A stretch of 24,609 nucleotides of DNA from Gonium pectorale (Eukaryota > Chlorophyta > Chlorophyceae > Chlamydomonadales > Volvocaceae): positions 1,154,337 to 1,178,945 of the forward strand of contig LSYV01000029.1 of the NCBI GenBank assembly GCA_001584585.1. Direction: 5' to 3'. The stretch's first letter is position 1. Every line of letters begins with the position of its first letter. Shown here in pieces: positions 20,872 to 24,609 of the stretch. A program made the position numbers and the translations under genes. The notes beneath the pieces are model-generated. The model saw nothing but the letters and a program-made list of their open reading frames with translations. It had not been told where the DNA came from and ran no database searches.

Positions 20872-21689
20872 CCGACCGTTGGCGGCCTCTGAGGGGCGAG
20901 GGACGAAAGGGGCGAAGCAGGAGGCTGGGTGGTTGGGAGGCAGACGGGGAAGCCGGCTTCACGGGCATACGCACCCGGCGGCGCGACGTTGGGCGCAGGT
21001 TGGGGGGCCATGCAGCGGGGGCATGGCCCCCCCAGCAAGGGGGCGCCATGCAGCGTTGGGATGCGTGAGCGGCGCGGAGGGCTGAGAGGCGACGTCGTGT
21101 CCCGGCGGGGGAGTGAAGGTAAAGGGGAATGAACATCGATTAGCTGCAGCAGCGTATGTCCCGTCCGGCGGCCAAGCCGGTCCTTGCCTCCGCCGGCGGG
21201 AGGGAAGGGAGGGTACACGCGTGTAGCTCCGACACCTGCATGCCGCGATACCCTATACTTGTGCCGGTTACATGGAATCGCGGTTTCTTTTTGGGTGTGC
21301 ACCCGGGACATTTCTCAAGAAAAGAGAACCAGAAACGGGGAAGGCTTTCTCAGGCCTTTGCGAAGTGGGCAAGGACTGACCCGTGGGTCAATCACAGTGG
21401 AGCCTGGTCGCCGCAGTATCCATGCCCCAGGGGCTTCAGCGGCACGGGCCCACCCGGGTTTCGGTGGTTCTCATTACGGGCTGCATGTCCCTCCCGTTGT
21501 CTGCGCCCTTTCTCGACCCCTGTTACGGCATGGGAGGGCATCCGACGATGTGGCTGGCCAGTGTTACAATGGACGATACAGTTTCTCCTAGTGCAAGGAT
21601 CCGCCATACTTTTCTCCGTTTACGTTAACCAGTGTCTTCGACGCGGGTCGAGTGTCGACGTCAGGATCCCAGGAAGAGATCAGAGCTCC

Positions 21690-21694
21690 TTACA
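21690..21694 (-). terminator. Candidate poly(A) signal TGTAA of the secreted-protein gene
   Basis: The first TGTAA on the minus strand after the stop codon, about 500 bases downstream. A second copy lies at 21568-21564. Confidence 0.45.
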
Positions 21695-22197
21695 CCTCCA
21701 TAGTTGGGAGACACGCCAAAATGTGCGGGCGGTGGCCCACACCTATGCGGTGTCTGTCTAGCCCGACCAACTGGGAACACGCACACGCGGGCATACATGC
21801 AACGAGCGCTTCAAGAAAGCAAGCGAGCGGCGAGCGCGTGAGATTGCGACGACGAGAAATTGTGCATTGCTGGCAGGTGGATCGGGTCAAACGGCCAATT
21901 TGCTTGGCACAGCCCAGGCATGAATGCATCAATGAGGTGCGAGGGTTGATCGCGTCGGCCACACCACCACATCACCCACACCCATATAGGGCCAAATGTA
22001 CAACAGTGCACGACTCCGTAGTGAGTTCCTTGGGAGGATCAGTACGGCAACACACGACTGCGCTGGTGCTGCGAGCGAATAACCTTGGGGGTCACACCCG
22101 CATCAAATAATCTGCCGGGAACCAAAGCGTACGGATGCTGCTTTGCTTTGCCATGCCAAAAGAAACCGGCACGGCAGCCACTCCAACGCGGTTATGT

Positions 22198-23962
22198 CTA
22201 CTTGCACTGGCGGGACTTCTCGTCCAGCCTGACCACATACTTGTACTGCTCAAGCGCGCTCTTGACCTCGACCTTGACGACGCCGTTTGCGCCCGCGAAC
22301 CAGCCCGTGCCGCCGCTGAGGGTGTGTGTTGTGTGAAGTGTGTGGGGGGGGGGGCGGAGGGGGAGGGAAGTGAAGAAGGGAAAAGGGTCGTGTCTTGGGA
22401 CACCTGAACCCCTTCACCTCCCGCGAACGGGGGAGTCTGTGGGGTTGGCCGGCGGAACGGAACGGGAGGGAGGTGCGAAGGCCGAGGTCGGGGCAGAGCG
22501 GCCGCTTGAGGCGCGCCCGCGGCCCACAGCACCCCCACGACACCACACGACACGTTACCCGGTGTGTAGCCGGGCGGCCTTCGGCGTTCAAACCCAACAC
22601 CCAACACCCATGCCTGCGACGATCCCTTCATTATCTAGCAAGCCTCTTCCGCATATTCCAACTGTTAAAACGACCAACTGACGAACGACCAACTGACCTG
22701 ATGGCGTTCTCGAAGACAGAGTCCGCCCAGTCGGAGAAGGGGCCAGAGAAGGTGATGGAGCCAATCGGCGCGGGCCCGTAGTAGAACACCAGCGTGGTCT
22801 GAGGGGGTCGACGGGTCGGGGCCAGCACACCGCCTCACCACAAGCTGACGAACAAAGGAACGGAAACAGGGAACGTGTACCCAATCAGGGCCCTCTACGG
22901 CACGCATCCAGTACGGGCATGTGTGCGGCCATGTGTACAGCATGCCTAGAATCTTGCAATGCTTTTGAGATCATGAATACTACCTCAGAAACCTGCAAGG
23001 TCTTCAGAGTAACACTAAATAATCGGCAGTTATATGATGCGCGAGGGCTGGTCAGGAGCTCACACGTGCACAATTATGCTCTCAGGCGCCCAACACCCCT
23101 CGTATGGCAAGTGCTATACGGCATCCTACGCACACGTAGGCAAGGAAAAACACCATGTATTTCACTTCTATGTATCAGAGGGTCCCTACGAATGTGCGTG
23201 GCCATGTTTGGGCACCCGTGACACATCAGATATGACATCAGATATGTACCCTGTCCGATTTCTATCTTGTACGATTTATCTCCGAGAATCGCTGCCGAGC
23301 ATGGAGCTTCCCGCCCCTTATCACGTCGTGGATGCGTTCAAAACAGCAGATAGGACAGCAGAGTCGAAGTCCCTCGCCCTTGCGCGGTCCAGCAAACCCC
23401 GACACGTACGTGGCAGTAGTTGTAGGTCTTCTCCTCCTTGGCGTCATAGCCGAAATAGTAGCAGAAACCGTGCGAAATGCCCGCCTGGGGGCATCATGGG
23501 CGGGGGGGGGGAGCGGACTAACCTCGGGGCATTCTGATGCACCTACCCAGTGCACAACAGGACAACCTGCATATCGGAACAGCATCACTCACCGTCCTGT
23601 TCGAGTTTCCGCTGCCGCCGAAAACCACTGGGTTGGTGAAGCCAGCGGAGATTCCGGTAAGGGCAGTCATGTTGTTCGGGTCCACGCCCGTCGGCACGAC
23701 GAACGCTGCAAGCGCGTACATAAGGCGGTGATTGTCAGCAGCAGGGCCAAGGGGAAGCCGCGCGTGTGACTGTGGGAGCTTTTCCCGGCCGTTGGTGGTG
23801 TCGAAAAGGGCATTGCGGATGGCGCAGTGACTTACTAGCAGGGTCTGCCTTCTCGGTGACCGCAAAGGTCTTCATGCAGCCCTCCGGAGGCTGGGCGCTC
23901 GCGCTGCCCGCCAGCAGGGCGAGGGCAGCTACCATGAGGGCGACGCAGCGGACGGACGCCAT
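22198..23962 (-). CDS. Secreted dirigent/allene-oxide-cyclase-like protein
   Basis: Five minus-strand exons, 23962-23836, 23705-23593, 23484-23410, 22798-22698 and 22315-22198, join in consistent phase to 177 residues. Donors are strong (GTAAGT, GTGAGT, GTACGT, GTCAGT). Residues 1-23 are a clear signal peptide with a hydrophobic VALMVAALALLAG core and ASA cleavage site, so the protein should enter the secretory pathway. Four cysteines remain in the mature chain: 29, 88, 104 and 176. NNMT and NRT are possible N-glycosylation sites. The middle and C-terminal parts (TTLVFYYG, GSITFSGPF, SGGTGWFAGANGVVKVEV) look like the strands and GGTGxFxGAxG turn of dirigent and allene-oxide-cyclase-like beta-barrels. 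The family call is inference from this motif. Dirigent proteins guide stereoselective phenoxy coupling in plants; no such role is claimed here. Confidence 0.78.
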
Positions 23963-24020
23963 GGTTCTATACAGACAAGTAAGAGACCCCGACTTCTGTA
24001 GGAATATAATATCGGTCACG

Positions 24021-24030
24021 AAATATATAA
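24021..24030 (-). promoter_or_regulatory. TATA-like element of the secreted-protein gene
   Basis: TTATATATTT on the minus strand, about 60 bases upstream of the ATG at 23962. This spacing would place the transcription start near 23995 and leave a 5' untranslated region of about 30 bases. It stands out in GC-rich surroundings. Confidence 0.45.
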
Positions 24031-24039
24031 GGTCCAGAT

Positions 24040-24609
24040 CGTATAATAGGGCCCTTTTCCGTGACTGGGAGTTAGGAAGATGCAATCGTCATCATTGCGC
24101 TGCACAGACAAGGGACCGCCTTTGGCGGTGCGGCTAAATTTTAGCAAGGCGAGTCCCTATGATGCACCCTGGTACTGCGATAGATGGACGCCCTGCTGCC
24201 GAGTTTCCCCAGCCCTCGTACTCCGCCCCTTGTCCCCGCCCCTCCTGTGGCCCCACCCCCCGCCGTCCAACGAAATCCCTCAACCGTGCCCCGGGCCCCA
24301 CCCCTGGCTCTTGAGTGACAAAGGACGCTGTACCCCACCCCACCCCACCCCCTTCCCTTGGGCTCTTTCCCCTGGCCGCGCTCTTTCCCCACCTAGACCC
24401 TTTCGTTATGATGGATCCCCACCCCGCGATTCCTGCCCCGTCTTGGGCCCTTGGATCAGTATGGGCGCTGCAACACCCCCCCCCTCATGTTTCCCGCGCT
24501 CCCAGGCCCTGCTGCCCTGCCGTGGGCCCTTGGAGTATGATTGACGCCCTCCCCCGAGGTACCTGTGCCCCCACAACCCGCCCTTGCGTCTTGGCCCCTT
24601 GGGGAATGT
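24040..24609. other. Right-end intergenic region with degenerate tandem repeats
   Basis: No gene is recognisable. From about 24300 a diverged C-rich unit recurs, recognisable by GGGCCCTTGGA followed by a GTATGAT-like segment and GACGCC. Copies begin near 24446, 24523 and 24593, with more worn ones at about 24306 and 24396. The array continues out of the window. Confidence 0.5.

Larger units (their letters stand above)
20720..22197. other. Convergent intergenic region
   Basis: The 3' ends of the F-box gene (plus) and the secreted-protein gene (minus) face each other here. It contains a partial copy of the F-box gene's last coding segment at 20802-20871. Otherwise I see no gene; the open frames around 21156-22110 have mixed composition and no recognisable motif. 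Confidence 0.45.

Overview
This window looks like nuclear DNA of a Chlamydomonas-like green alga (Chlamydomonadales, probably close to C. reinhardtii). The signs are very high GC with G/C-ending codons, short exons split by GC-rich introns with GTGNG donors, proteins full of Ala/Gly/Gln runs, TGTAA poly(A) signals, and a thioredoxin m and ribosomal protein L5 of clear green-algal type. There are no prokaryotic operons, phage genes, CRISPR arrays, tRNAs or rRNAs. All gene models were built by eye from reading frame, splice sites and phase. None has been tested against RNA data.

Layout. (1) 1-4091, minus strand: the 3'-incomplete body of a large low-complexity protein of unknown function, in two exons, with one apparent frame change in a Gly/Ala tract. 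(2) 5476-5901, plus: chloroplast thioredoxin m, in one exon. (3) About 6.2-9.0 kb: no recognisable gene, several pyrimidine-rich repeats. (4) 9051-10680, minus: a five-exon gene for a 292-residue protein with two Gly-Cys-Gly-Val-Gly blocks and a C-terminal coiled coil, of a type I believe is conserved in plants. (5) 11212-13413, minus: RPL5, three exons, 293 residues. (6) 13.4-14.7 kb: divergent intergenic region holding an imperfect inverted repeat that could fold as a hairpin. (7) 14706-20719, plus: an eight-exon gene whose 562-residue product joins an F-box, two tandem PAN/apple-like repeats and a C-terminal PP2/Nictaba-like lectin domain. (8) 22198-23962, minus: a five-exon gene for a secreted 177-residue protein with a dirigent/allene-oxide-cyclase-like signature. 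(9) From 24.3 kb to the end: degenerate tandem repeats.

The genes do not form one pathway. They serve plastid redox regulation, cytosolic translation, probable SCF ubiquitin ligation and a secreted protein. The most interesting object is the F-box/PAN-like/PP2 gene. Its two repeats look like an internal duplication, its introns share sequence, one intron is stop-free with a length divisible by three, and a copy of its 3' coding end lies just downstream.
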